Positions 1 to 8,046 of a stretch of 64,000 bases of DNA are shown here, piece after piece. The stretch covers positions 1,069,520-1,133,519 of the forward strand of contig AP014683.1 in the NCBI GenBank assembly GCA_000828975.1. The letters run 5' to 3'. The notes below the pieces were generated by a model. That model was not told the DNA's origin. It saw only the letters and a list, made by a program, of their open reading frames with translations, and ran no database searches. Position 1 is the first letter of the stretch. Each line of letters opens with the position of its first letter. The translations under genes and the position numbers were made by a program. Source of the DNA: Burkholderiales bacterium GJ-E10. GTDB lineage: Bacteria; Pseudomonadota; Gammaproteobacteria; Burkholderiales; Burkholderiaceae_F.

Positions 1-3000
1 GCCCTCGCCAAGACCGAGGGCCATCGGAACCATGCCGACGATCATCGCCAGCGCCGTCATCAGCACCGGCCGCAGGCGTGTGGCGCCGGCTTCGAGCGCG
101 GCGGAGAGCGGCGGCGCGCCGGCGTCCAGGCGCTGGCGCGCGAAGGAGACCAGCAGGATGCTGTTGGCCGTCGCGACGCCCACGGTCATGATCGCGCCGG
201 TGAGCGCGGGGACGCTGAGCGTCGTGCCGGTGAGGAAGAGCATCCAGGCGATGCCTGCCAGCGCGGCGGGCAAGGCGGTGATGATGATGAACGGATCGAT
301 CCACGACTGGAAGTTGACGACGATGAGCAGATAAACCAGCACGACGGCCATCCCCAGGCCGATGCCCAGTCCCACGAAGGACGAATGCATGGTCTGGACC
401 TGCCCGCGGATGGCGATCCGCGATCCGCGCGGCAGGCGCGGCCGCAGCGCGGCCACGGCGCGCTCGACGTCGGCCGTCACGGACCCCAGGTCGCGACCCT
501 CGACGCTCACGTCGAGATCGACGACCGGCGCGATGTCGTAGTGGGAGACCTCGGCAAAGCGGCGTTCCGGGACGACCTCGACGAGGTTGCCCAGCAACTG
601 GTTGCGCAGGTGCGCGTTGATCGGCGTGCGCAGCACCGAGTCGATCGAGTCGACCTGATACTGCGGCGTCTGGACCACCAGGTTGTAGACGATGCCGTTC
701 CTGGGGTTGAGCCAGAACGACGGCTGCGTCTGGGTGCTGCCGGCCAGCGACAGCAGCACGTTCTGGGCGATGTCGTTGGCACTGGCGCCCGCCTGCTGCG
801 CGCGGGTGCGGTCGAGCCGCAGCCCGATCGTCGGTTCGTCCAGCCGCTGCTGGATGTGGACGTCGACCGCGCCCGGAATGGCGCGCACGCGTTTGTAGAG
901 TTCGGACGCCAAGGCGAAATTCTGCTCGAGGTGTTTGCCGGCGAACTGGACGTCGATCGCCGCCGGCAGGCCGAAATTCAGGATCTGGGTGACGATGTCG
1001 GCAGGCTGGAAGAAGAATTCGATCCCGGGGAATCGCCGCGGCAGTTCGGCGCGCAGCCGGTCGACGATGGCGCGCGTCGGTTCGTGTCCCGGCCGCAGCG
1101 CCACCTGGATCTCGCTGTCCAGGGTGCCGAAGGTACCGGAGTTGCTGTATGACAGATTGATGCCGCTATAGGGAACGCCGATGTTGTCCAGGATGGTCCC
1201 AAGTTCGCGCGCCGGTACGAGGCGGCGGATCGCATCGTCGACTTCCGCCGAGAGGCGCGCGGTTTCCTCGATCCGGGTTCCGGTGGGCGCGCGCATGTGC
1301 AGGCGGATGAGCCCGGCGTCGACGCTCGGGAAGAAGTCGCGGCCGAGCAGCGGGTAGAGGCCGCAGGACAGCACGCAGAAGGCCAGGAACAGGGTGGTGA
1401 AGCGTCCGCGCCGCGTCAGCAGGGTGCTCAGCAGCAGGACGTAGCCGTTGCGCAGGCGCTCGAACGCGGCATCGAAGCGCCGGTACAGCCGATGCAGGGG
1501 GTTCGTGTCGGCCACATCGCGGCTGCGTTGCATCAGCATCAGCGCGAGGGTCGGCACCAGGGTGCGCGACAGGACATAGGATGCCAGCATCGCGAACACC
1601 ACGGCTTCGGCGAGCGGCACGAAGAGATAGTGCGCCACTCCGGTGAGGAAGAACATCGGCACGAAGACGACGCAGATGCTCAGGGTCGACACCAGGGCGG
1701 GAAGGGCGATCTCGCCGGCGCCGGTCAGGATCGCCGTGTGCAGGTCCTTGCCGAGATGAAGATGACGCTCGATGTTCTCGATCGTCACCGTCGCGTCGTC
1801 GACCAGGATGCCCACCGCCAGGGCAAGGCCGCCGAGGGTCATGATGTTGATCGTCTGGCCCATCGCCCATAGTGCGAGGATCGAGGACAGGATCGACAGC
1901 GGGATCGAAACGGCAACGATCGCCGTGCTGCGCCAGTTGCCGAGGAACAGCAGGATCAGCGCGGCGGTGAGGCAGGCGGCGATCACGGCTTCCCGGGCGA
2001 CCCCGGAGATCGCCGCCTTGACGAAGACCGATTGGTCGAAGAGCGGCGTGAGCTTGAGGGTGCGCGGCAGCGTCTGCAGGATGTAGGGAAGGCGCTTGCG
2101 CAGGTCGCGCACGACCTGCAGCGTCGAGGCGCCACCGTTCTTGATGACCGACAGCATCACGCCGCGGCGGCCGTCGAGCCGCACGACGTTGGTCTGCGGC
2201 GTGAAGCCGTCGCGCACGTGCGCGACCTCGCGCAGGTAGATCGTGGTGCCGCCGACCGTGCGCACCGGCAGGGCGTTGAGTTCGGCGATGGTGTCGGGAG
2301 AGCCCTTGACGTCGATGGCGTATTCGGTTGCGCCGATCTTGGCCGTTCCCGAGGGCAGGATCAGGTTCTGGGCATTGACGGCGCCGATCACGTCCATCGG
2401 CGTGAGGCCCTTGGCGAGCAGGGCGCGGGTGTCGAGGTCGACCGAGATCACGCGGGTCTTGCCGCCGTAGGGCCAGGGGACCGCGGCGCCGGGAACGGTG
2501 ATCAGCTGCGGGCGCAGGAAGTTCATGCCGGTGTCGAAGAGCTGCGGTTCGGACTCGTTCGGGTCGGAGATCGCGAGCTGGATCACCGGGATGCTGGATG
2601 CCGAGTATTCGATCACCAGCGGCGGCAGCATGCCGGGCGGCATCTGGCGCAGCTGCGCCTGCGTGATCGAGACGATCTGCGCGATCGCGGTGGCGATGTT
2701 GGCGCGGGGCTGGAAAAAGACCTTGATGACGGCGGTGCCGTAGAGCGATTGCGATTCGATGTGCTCGATGTCGTTGACCGTGGTCGTCAGGGCACGCTCG
2801 CTCACGGAGGTGACGCGATCGGCGATGTCGGGGGCCGCCATGCCGCTGTAGTTCCAGATGATGCTGACGACCGGGATGTCGATGTCGGGCAGGATGTCCG
2901 TCGCCATCTTCGTGAGCGCGAGCGGGGTGGCGAGCAGGATGAGCAGCGCCATCACGATGAAGGTATAGCGGCGGCGCAGGGCGAGTTCGACGATCCACAT
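1..3000 (-). CDS. RND efflux permease, C-terminus beyond the left edge
   Basis: This is an inner-membrane proton-driven RND pump subunit, read leftward from ATG at 3000. The frame is open for all 1,000 codons to the window edge, so only the last few dozen residues are missing (family length about 1,030-1,060). It starts MWIVELALRRRYTFIVMALL, a typical first membrane helix, followed by a large periplasmic loop. The TM4 proton-relay pair lies in GILVDDATVTIEN (Asp401 and Asp402), and a late-TM motif ALGLGEG sits at the edge. The DD pair and overall pattern fit AcrB-like multidrug (HAE) pumps better than CzcA-type metal pumps, whose TM4 has one Asp in a DG context. Adaptor and outer-membrane genes would lie to the left, unseen. 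Substrate unknown. Confidence 0.93.
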   Translation of the reverse strand, partial: MWIVELALRRRYTFIVMALLILLATPLALTKMATDILPDIDIPVVSIIWNYSGMAAPDIADRVTSVSERALTTTVNDIEHIESQSLYGTAVIKVFFQPRANIATAIAQIVSITQAQLRQMPPGMLPPLVIEYSASSIPVIQLAISDPNESEPQLFDTGMNFLRPQLITVPGAAVPWPYGGKTRVISVDLDTRALLAKGLTPMDVIGAVNAQNLILPSGTAKIGATEYAIDVKGSPDTIAELNALPVRTVGGTTIYLREVAHVRDGFTPQTNVVRLDGRRGVMLSVIKNGGASTLQVVRDLRKRLPYILQTLPRTLKLTPLFDQSVFVKAAISGVAREAVIAACLTAALILLFLGNWRSTAIVAVSIPLSILSSILALWAMGQTINIMTLGGLALAVGILVDDATVTIENIERHLHLGKDLHTAILTGAGEIALPALVSTLSICVVFVPMFFLTGVAHYLFVPLAEAVVFAMLASYVLSRTLVPTLALMLMQRSRDVADTNPLHRLYRRFDAAFERLRNGYVLLLSTLLTRRGRFTTLFLAFCVLSCGLYPLLGRDFFPSVDAGLIRLHMRAPTGTRIEETARLSAEVDDAIRRLVPARELGTILDNIGVPYSGINLSYSNSGTFGTLDSEIQVALRPGHEPTRAIVDRLRAELPRRFPGIEFFFQPADIVTQILNFGLPAAIDVQFAGKHLEQNFALASELYKRVRAIPGAVDVHIQQRLDEPTIGLRLDRTRAQQAGASANDIAQNVLLSLAGSTQTQPSFWLNPRNGIVYNLVVQTPQYQVDSIDSVLRTPINAHLRNQLLGNLVEVVPERRFAEVSHYDIAPVVDLDVSVEGRDLGSVTADVERAVAALRPRLPRGSRIAIRGQVQTMHSSFVGLGIGLGMAVVLVYLLIVVNFQSWIDPFIIITALPAALAGIAWMLFLTGTTLSVPALTGAIMTVGVATANSILLVSFARQRLDAGAPPLSAALEAGATRLRPVLMTALAMIVGMVPMALGLGEG

Positions 3001-3072
3001 GGCGGGGGCGATATTACAGGCCGGTTGGGCATCGCCTGCGGCCCATGGCTACTCCCGATGGGGAGTGCGGAG

Positions 3073-3166
3073 CGGATATCCGGCCTGCACGCCCCTACGC
3101 AGCCGATGCCGCTCCGAGCGGACGCACGCCGGATATCCGTCTGCGGCAATTCGATTTTGTCGAATT
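3073..3166. promoter_or_regulatory. Divergent intergenic region with paired palindromes
   Basis: The gap between the RND gene (left) and the pirin gene (right) contains two identical 10-bp palindromes, CGGATATCCG, at 3073-3082 and 3130-3139. A perfect inverted repeat with 7-bp arms and a 5-nt centre follows at 3148-3166 (AATTCGATTTTGTCGAATT). The right part also forms a longer, imperfect dyad running to about 3181. Dyads in a divergent gap suggest operators for one or both genes. No regulator gene adjoins them, and the assignment is inference from symmetry alone. Confidence 0.4.
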
Positions 3167-3255
3167 CCGTCGACGAAAATTCTGCGCTTGGATCGGCTCG
3201 CCGTTTGGTCCTATTGTTGTTACCAACGGAAACGAAATCGAATGGAGATCCCATC

Positions 3256-4143
3256 ATGACCATCCGCTCCTTGCAACGGACCATCCCGTCTCATGCCACG
3301 TCGGACGGCGCCGGTGTGCATCTGCGCCGCAGCCTCGGCGCCACGCAGATGTTGCGCCACGACCCGTTCCTGATGCTCGACGAGTTCTACTCCGACGATC
3401 CCCAGGACTATCTGCCGGGCTTCCCGCCCCATCCGCATCGCGGTTTCGAGGCGGTGACCTACATGATCGACGGCCACATGCGGCACGAGGACAGCATCGG
3501 CAACCGCGGCGACCTCGGGCCCGGCGACGTGCAGTGGATGAAGGCGGCGCGGGGGATCGTCCATTCCGAAATGCCGCAGCAGACGCAAGGACGGATGCGC
3601 GGCTTCCAGTTGTGGATCAATCTTCCGGCGCGCTCGAAGATGTCCCCGGCGGCGTATCGGGATATCCCGGCGGGCGACATTCCGCAGTTGCCGCTCGATG
3701 GCGGTGGTGTCGCGCGGGTGATCCGGGGGACGCTGGTCCAGGCCGGCGGGACGGCGACCGGACCGGTGGTCGACGGCGGTACGCAGGCCGAGGGCATCGC
3801 CGGCAGCGCGGCGAGCTGCTACTGGGATCTGCAGCTTCCGGCGGGTGCGCGCTTCGAGGCGCCGGTTCCCGAGGGCGACAATGCGTTCCTCTATTGCTAC
3901 GAGGGGGAGGCAACGGTCGGCCCCGGTGCCGGGGAGGCGCTGGCTCCGCGGGCGGCGGGTTTGCTGGGCCCGGGCGATCGCGTGGCCGTGCAGGCGGGCG
4001 CGGCGGGGGCGCGCCTGCTGTTGCTGTCGGGCAGGCCGATCGGCGAACCGATCGTGCAATACGGACCGTTCGTGATGAACACGCGGGCGGAGATCGAGGA
4101 GGCGGTGGCGGATTTCCAGGGGGGACGGTTCGGCCGGCCGTAA
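3256..4143 (+). CDS. Pirin family protein
   Basis: A bicupin of 295 residues, the usual length for bacterial pirins. The N-terminal cupin carries the four iron ligands of the family: His59 and His61 in PHPHRGFE, and His103 and Glu105 in GIVHSEMP. The C-terminal cupin lacks such a set, as is normal. Bacterial pirins are linked to quercetin dioxygenase activity and to redox or stress responses, but the role here cannot be read from sequence. ATG at 3256 has GGAG eight bases upstream. The gene is monocistronic, divergent from the RND pump, and is followed at some distance by a clear terminator at 4338. Confidence 0.92.
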   Translation: MTIRSLQRTIPSHATSDGAGVHLRRSLGATQMLRHDPFLMLDEFYSDDPQDYLPGFPPHPHRGFEAVTYMIDGHMRHEDSIGNRGDLGPGDVQWMKAARGIVHSEMPQQTQGRMRGFQLWINLPARSKMSPAAYRDIPAGDIPQLPLDGGGVARVIRGTLVQAGGTATGPVVDGGTQAEGIAGSAASCYWDLQLPAGARFEAPVPEGDNAFLYCYEGEATVGPGAGEALAPRAAGLLGPGDRVAVQAGAAGARLLLLSGRPIGEPIVQYGPFVMNTRAEIEEAVADFQGGRFGRP

Positions 4144-4337
4144 GTCGGAAGGGGGCGCGGTGCGCAGCGCAGGAGGCGGGGCGGAAAGCCGGTTCAGCAT
4201 CCGTTCAGGCTCCCTCCCCAGAATTCATCCCGTTGTTGCTTCATTTGTTTCTCAGGACGCTGTCGAGGTCTCCTGCGCTACGGAATAGTTCTCCTCCCTG
4301 CGAAATCCTCCGCGCATTCGACAGTTTTACCTGGCCA
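4144..4337 (+). other. Non-coding stretch rich in CUCC motifs; possible small RNA
   Basis: No convincing coding frame is seen between the pirin stop and the terminator. The region is punctuated by pyrimidine runs resembling anti-Shine-Dalgarno sequence: CTCCCTCCCC near 4210, GTCTCCTG near 4268, TCTCCTCCC near 4290, ATCCTCC near 4306 and TTCTCCCCC near 4353. It ends in a strong intrinsic terminator. It could simply be a long 3' UTR of the pirin gene. A separate small RNA that occludes ribosome-binding sites is the alternative. I could not identify a good promoter, so confidence is low. Confidence 0.3.
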
Positions 4338-4381
4338 GGCCGCAGCCCGACGTTCTCCCCCGGCTGCGGCCTCATTTTTTT
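4338..4381 (+). terminator. Rho-independent terminator
   Basis: A perfect 10-bp stem, GGCCGCAGCC (4338-4347) with GGCTGCGGCC (4362-4371), encloses a 14-nt loop. Seven T residues follow three bases later (4375-4381). It ends transcription from the pirin side about 95 bp before the P450 start. Confidence 0.85.
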
Positions 4382-4476
4382 CCTTCCGCGTACACTTTCG
4401 GCCCCGGTCCGGCAATTGCCGCGCGGTATCGGATATCGCCCGGATAACACCCGGATCACGCCGTTTTGTGCCCGAC

Positions 4477-5760
4477 ATGGCATCTGACCATCGCTCGCCC
4501 GTGAACCCAGATCATTCCGCTCCTCCCACGCAATTTCCGTATCCCCATCACGGGTATCGGGATCCGGCCTATTGCGGCGGCGCCTGGGTGTTCACCCGTT
4601 ATGACGAGGTCGCCGCGGTGCTGCGGGACCCGAATTGTTCGGCAGCCCGGGCCGGCGCCTGGGTCAACGTCGTCGGGCCCGACGCGCGCCGGGAATTCCG
4701 CGCGTTGAAGGCCGTCCTGGCGCGGACCATGGTGTTCGCCGACGGTCGGCGGCATCGGCGCCTGCGGCAGGTCGTCGCCCATGGTTTCCGCCGCGCGGCC
4801 TTGGAGGCGATGCTGCCGTCGATCCGCGCCGCGGTGGAGGACGGGATCGCGGCGCTGCTTGCGGCCGAAGCGCGGGATGGCGAGGCCGACTTCATGGCGC
4901 AGTTCGCCCGGCCGCTGCCGGTGCGGGTGATCGCGGGCATGCTGGGGGTTCCGTTCGAGGATGCCCTGGGTCTGGTGGCAAGTTCGGATGCGATCGCGCG
5001 GTTCATCGGCGAGCCGGCGCCGAGCGCTGCCGCGGCGCGGGCCGCGGAGGACGGCGCGCAGGAGTTGGTCGGCTATTTCGAGCGGGTGTTGCGGCAGGCG
5101 GATCGCGACGGGACGCCGCCCGACCCGGCCGGGGGCGGCTTGTTCGCGATCTTGGTCGACGCCCATGCGGCCGGGCGCCTGTCGACGCGGGAGTTGATCG
5201 TGCAAGGCGCGATGCTGCTGTTTGCCGGTCACGAAACCACGCGCAATCTGCTGGGCAACGGCATTCAGGCCTTGCTGCGCCATCCCGACGAGTGGCGGCG
5301 CCTCGCCGAATCGCCGGCGCGGGCGCGCGCGGCGGTGTTCGAGGTGTTGCGCTATGACAGCCCGGTGCAGTACACCGGACGGCGCGTGATCCGGGATTGC
5401 ACCGTCGCCGGGCGGCGCCTGCGGCGCGGTGATCTCGTGATTGCCCATCTCGCTGCGGCCAACCGTGATCCCGAGAAGTTTCCCGATCCGGACGTCTTCC
5501 GCGTCGATCGCCACGGCGAGGCCACACCGCTGTCCTTCGGCTGGGGGCCGCACGTCTGCATCGGTGCCGAACTCTCCGTGCTCGAGGCATGGACCGCGTT
5601 CGCGCAGCTGCGCCAGCGCCTGCCGGGTCTTGCGCGGATCGAGGAAGCGCCGACGCGCATCGACAACGCGGTGTATCGGGGGCTCGCGCGCCTGCGGGTT
5701 CGCTGCGGCGCTTCCGCTGACGGCACTGCGGTGATCCCCGGCAATGCTTGCCCGGTTTGA
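4477..5760 (+). CDS. Cytochrome P450
   Basis: A soluble bacterial P450 monooxygenase of 427 residues from ATG 4477; an in-frame GTG at 4468 would add three. All signatures are present: oxygen-activation helix AGHETT (250-255), ExxR as EVLR (Glu289, Arg292), and the haem loop FGWGPHVCIG with thiolate ligand Cys361. There is no membrane anchor, so it should use a ferredoxin or flavodoxin partner; none is encoded nearby. A possible -10 (TACACT, 4391-4396) lies just past the upstream terminator. The stop overlaps pabB by 17 bp, so the two are probably co-translated, although the substrate and any link to aminodeoxychorismate are unknown. Confidence 0.95.
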   Translation: MASDHRSPVNPDHSAPPTQFPYPHHGYRDPAYCGGAWVFTRYDEVAAVLRDPNCSAARAGAWVNVVGPDARREFRALKAVLARTMVFADGRRHRRLRQVVAHGFRRAALEAMLPSIRAAVEDGIAALLAAEARDGEADFMAQFARPLPVRVIAGMLGVPFEDALGLVASSDAIARFIGEPAPSAAAARAAEDGAQELVGYFERVLRQADRDGTPPDPAGGGLFAILVDAHAAGRLSTRELIVQGAMLLFAGHETTRNLLGNGIQALLRHPDEWRRLAESPARARAAVFEVLRYDSPVQYTGRRVIRDCTVAGRRLRRGDLVIAHLAAANRDPEKFPDPDVFRVDRHGEATPLSFGWGPHVCIGAELSVLEAWTAFAQLRQRLPGLARIEEAPTRIDNAVYRGLARLRVRCGASADGTAVIPGNACPV

Positions 5761-6895
5761 CTTCGCGCAGGAGGGGGGCGGGCGGTTCGTGGCGCACTTT
5801 GGCCGGCCGTCCGGCCTGCGGATCGCGCACCGGGTGGACGAGGTGGTGGCCACGCTCGCCTGGGCGCAGGAGCGTGCGCATGCCGGTTGCTGGGTTGCCG
5901 GATTCGTTGCCTATGAGGCAGCGCCGGCATTCGATCCGGCATTCGCCGTCCTGCCCGGCGGCAGCCTGCCTCTGGCCTGGTTCGCCGCGTTTCCGGAGGG
6001 GGATTTCCCGCCGGCGCCGGACCAGGGCGCGATCGACCGCGCACCGGACCCTTCAGGCGACACCGCGACTGCCGCGCGCTGGCGAATCGCGACGTCGCGC
6101 CGCGACGCCGACGCGGCGATCGCCGCGATCCGCGCCCAAATCGCCGCCGGCGGCGTCTATCAGGTGAACCTCACCACCCGCCTGCAGACGGCCTGGGAGG
6201 GCGACGCGGCGGCATGGTTCGACGCCTTGCGCGCATCGCAGCCCGACGGCTATTGCGCGTACCTCGATCTCGGCAGCCACCGGATCGTCTCCGTCTCCCC
6301 CGAATTGTTCTTCGACTGGAGCGAGGAAGGCGTCCTGACCACCCGCCCCATGAAGGGAACCGCGCCGCGGGATGCGGATCCGGATCGCGATGCGGGCTTC
6401 GCGCGGTACCTGCGCGAGAGTGCCAAGGAGCGTGCCGAGAACCTGATGATCGTTGATCTGCTGCGCAGCGACCTCGGTCGCATCGCGCGTACCGGCTCGG
6501 TGCGGGTGGCCAGCCTGTTCGACGTCGCGGCGCTGCCGACGGTCTGGCAGATGACCTCGACGGTGCGCTGTCGCACCAGTGCCGGGGTTGGGCTGCCGGA
6601 GGTCTTCGGGGCGCTGTTTCCGTGCGGATCGGTCACCGGCGCCCCGAAAGTCGCGGCGATGCGGGGGATCGCGGCACACGAACCGGGGCCGCGCGGGGTC
6701 TACTGCGGCGCGGTCGGTCTGCTGCGTCCGGGCGGGCATGCGACCTTCAACGTCGCGATCCGCACGGTTGCCGTCGATGTGCCGGCCCGGCGCGCGGAGT
6801 GCGGAATCGGCAGCGGCATCACCTACGACTCGACGGCTGCGGGCGAGTGGGCCGAGTGGATGGCAAAGACGCGGTTCCTGGGCATCGGATGGTAG
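5744..6895 (+). CDS. pabB: Aminodeoxychorismate synthase component I
   Basis: Converts chorismate with ammonia to 4-amino-4-deoxychorismate, the first step toward p-aminobenzoate and folate. 383 residues cover the chorismate-binding domain. The diagnostic lysine lies in RPMKGTAPR (Lys204); anthranilate synthase has Ala at this site, so PabB is preferred over TrpE. Other family blocks follow: ELFF, ESAKERAENLMIVDLLRSDL and CGSVTGAPK. No PabC lyase domain is fused at the C-terminus, as it is in some proteobacteria. The ATG lies inside the end of the P450 gene. The pabA amidotransferase partner is not in the window. Confidence 0.93.
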   Translation: MLARFDFAQEGGGRFVAHFGRPSGLRIAHRVDEVVATLAWAQERAHAGCWVAGFVAYEAAPAFDPAFAVLPGGSLPLAWFAAFPEGDFPPAPDQGAIDRAPDPSGDTATAARWRIATSRRDADAAIAAIRAQIAAGGVYQVNLTTRLQTAWEGDAAAWFDALRASQPDGYCAYLDLGSHRIVSVSPELFFDWSEEGVLTTRPMKGTAPRDADPDRDAGFARYLRESAKERAENLMIVDLLRSDLGRIARTGSVRVASLFDVAALPTVWQMTSTVRCRTSAGVGLPEVFGALFPCGSVTGAPKVAAMRGIAAHEPGPRGVYCGAVGLLRPGGHATFNVAIRTVAVDVPARRAECGIGSGITYDSTAAGEWAEWMAKTRFLGIGW

Positions 6896-6966
6896 GTGTG
6901 GCCTATTCATCCGGAGGCAGGAATTGCCTACCGGATGCCTCGCGTCGGACAGTAGGCAATGCTTAC
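6892..6966 (+). promoter_or_regulatory. Operator cluster over the HTH gene start
   Basis: Two related 15-bp sites face each other: GTAGGCAATTCCTGC (minus strand, 6931-6917) and GTAGGCAATGCTTAC (plus strand, 6952-6966). Together they give a perfect inverted pair GTAGGCAAT/ATTGCCTAC. A weaker third copy, GTAGGTGTGGCCTAT, is at 6892-6906. The right-hand site covers the ATG at 6959. Multiple similar dyads at the start of a repressor-like gene are the classic pattern of phage-type autoregulation. Confidence 0.6.
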
Positions 6967-7462
6967 CGGACCGGATTTGGGCGCGGCGATCGCAGAGGCG
7001 ATCCGTCGCAAACTCGACAGCGGTGCTGCGCGTTCCCGCGCACAGATCGCCGCGCACTTCGACATGAAACCGCCGTCGCTCTATGACTGGGAGGAGCGGG
7101 GCACCGTTTCGAAGACCAAGCTGCTGCGCATGTTCGAATATTTTTCCGACGTCGTCGGCCCCGAACATTGGTGTCTGACCGCAGCCGAGCGGACCCAGCT
7201 CGACAACGTCGCGCGCGCGACGCGCGAGCACGAGCAGGATCGGATGCGCTATCTGCTGTCGTCGCCGGGGGCGGGACGACGGCGCGCGCGCAGCGAACCC
7301 AAGCCGCTGGCGCCGCGCGTCGTCGGGCTCGTGAAGCGCATCGCCGACCTCGATGCTGCCGGTCTCGAGGCGGTCGAGCGCTTCGTTGCCGAGCGCGAGG
7401 AACTGCAGGCGCTGCGCAAGGCATCGCGGGCGCGCCGGAGAAAACCCGCGGCCGCCGCCTAG
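6959..7462 (+). CDS. Phage-repressor-like HTH regulator
   Basis: 167 residues. The N-terminal part (about 6-70) reads as a CI/XRE-type DNA-binding domain, with helix-turn-helix around RAQIAAHFDMKPPSLYDWEE and a following DVVGPEHWCL typical of phage repressor-like proteins in Burkholderiales. No LexA-type peptidase domain follows. The C-terminal half is basic and ends RARRRKPAAAA. ATG 6959 is the first possible start because TAG at 6953 is in frame upstream. No Shine-Dalgarno precedes it and an operator covers it, so the message may be leaderless. The stop codon TAG (7460-7462) is itself part of the repeat beginning at 7459. Confidence 0.75.
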   Translation: MLTGPDLGAAIAEAIRRKLDSGAARSRAQIAAHFDMKPPSLYDWEERGTVSKTKLLRMFEYFSDVVGPEHWCLTAAERTQLDNVARATREHEQDRMRYLLSSPGAGRRRARSEPKPLAPRVVGLVKRIADLDAAGLEAVERFVAEREELQALRKASRARRRKPAAAA

Positions 7463-8011
7463 TGTGGTGCTTCACGCTGTTTGGAGCGTAAGCGTTTGGC
7501 ACAGATTGGGGCATGTCGTCCGTGCGCGCTGGGCCCGTGCGAAAAATGTCGCGCACGAGATCCGGGTGCCCTGCACCGGTTCCGGCCCGGGGGTGCGGCA
7601 TGGCAAGCAGGAGATCGCCTCATTCCGGATCGTGGGACGTGCAATGGGGGCGGGATGTTTGTTTGCCCGGTCGAGATCGTGATTGCGAGCGGTGGCTGCA
7701 CCCCGCCGGGGCCGGCATGGAACGCGGTGGCGAGCAGCACAAGGCCGCGGGCGCGGCGCGCGCCAGCGCGCCCACCCTTCTGACTCACGGCCGCATGTTC
7801 GAGCAGAGCGGCCGCAGGCCGCGCCGCGAGTTCGGCCGTGCGCCCGCGGACTGCGCAGCGCAGCGCAGTCGCCCCGTAGGGGCGACCACCGCGTAGCCGG
7901 CCCCGGCGGGGTGCAGCCACCGCTCGCTGGCGCGCTGCAAGCGCCAGCGGGGTAATTGCCCATCGATGGCGATCCTCCTTTCGTGCCAACCTTTCCGAAG
8001 CACTACACTAG
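7459..8011. repeat. Non-coding repeat block bounded by inverted 15-mers (copy A)
   Basis: This stretch holds no gene I can support. It begins with CTAGTGTGGTGCTTC (7459-7473) and ends with GAAGCACTACACTAG (7997-8011), inverted copies with one mismatch, which suggests a non-autonomous mobile unit of about 553 bp. Inside are a palindromic element (7685-7927) and, read leftward from 8011 to about 7960, a 52-bp module that recurs at 39006 and 41606. 7474-7684 shows no recognisable feature. The left boundary supplies the HTH gene's stop codon. Confidence 0.6.
7685..7927. repeat. MITE-like element with 32-bp terminal inverted repeats
   Basis: Positions 7685-7716 and 7896-7927 are perfect 32-bp inverted repeats enclosing about 180 bp of very GC-rich sequence. 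The whole unit recurs in opposite orientation at 41691-43385, where an insertion sequence splits it. The interior is nearly identical between the copies (compare 7731-7890 with 41730-41885 on the other strand). No transposase is encoded, so it would need help in trans. Confidence 0.7.
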
Positions 8012-8046
8012 CCCGCGACGGCTCGCGACCTTCCACGCCGGGCCGC

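Noticed and set aside
1166-2998. A 610-codon open frame on the minus strand inside the RND gene
   Set aside because: It is the RND gene read in another frame; its translation is an Arg/His/Pro-rich string without domains, while the true frame gives a full RND protein from 3000.
7463-7684. Sigma-54-type promoter around TTTGGCACAG near 7487
   Set aside because: The GGCAC block is present, but the TGC element at the required spacing is not.
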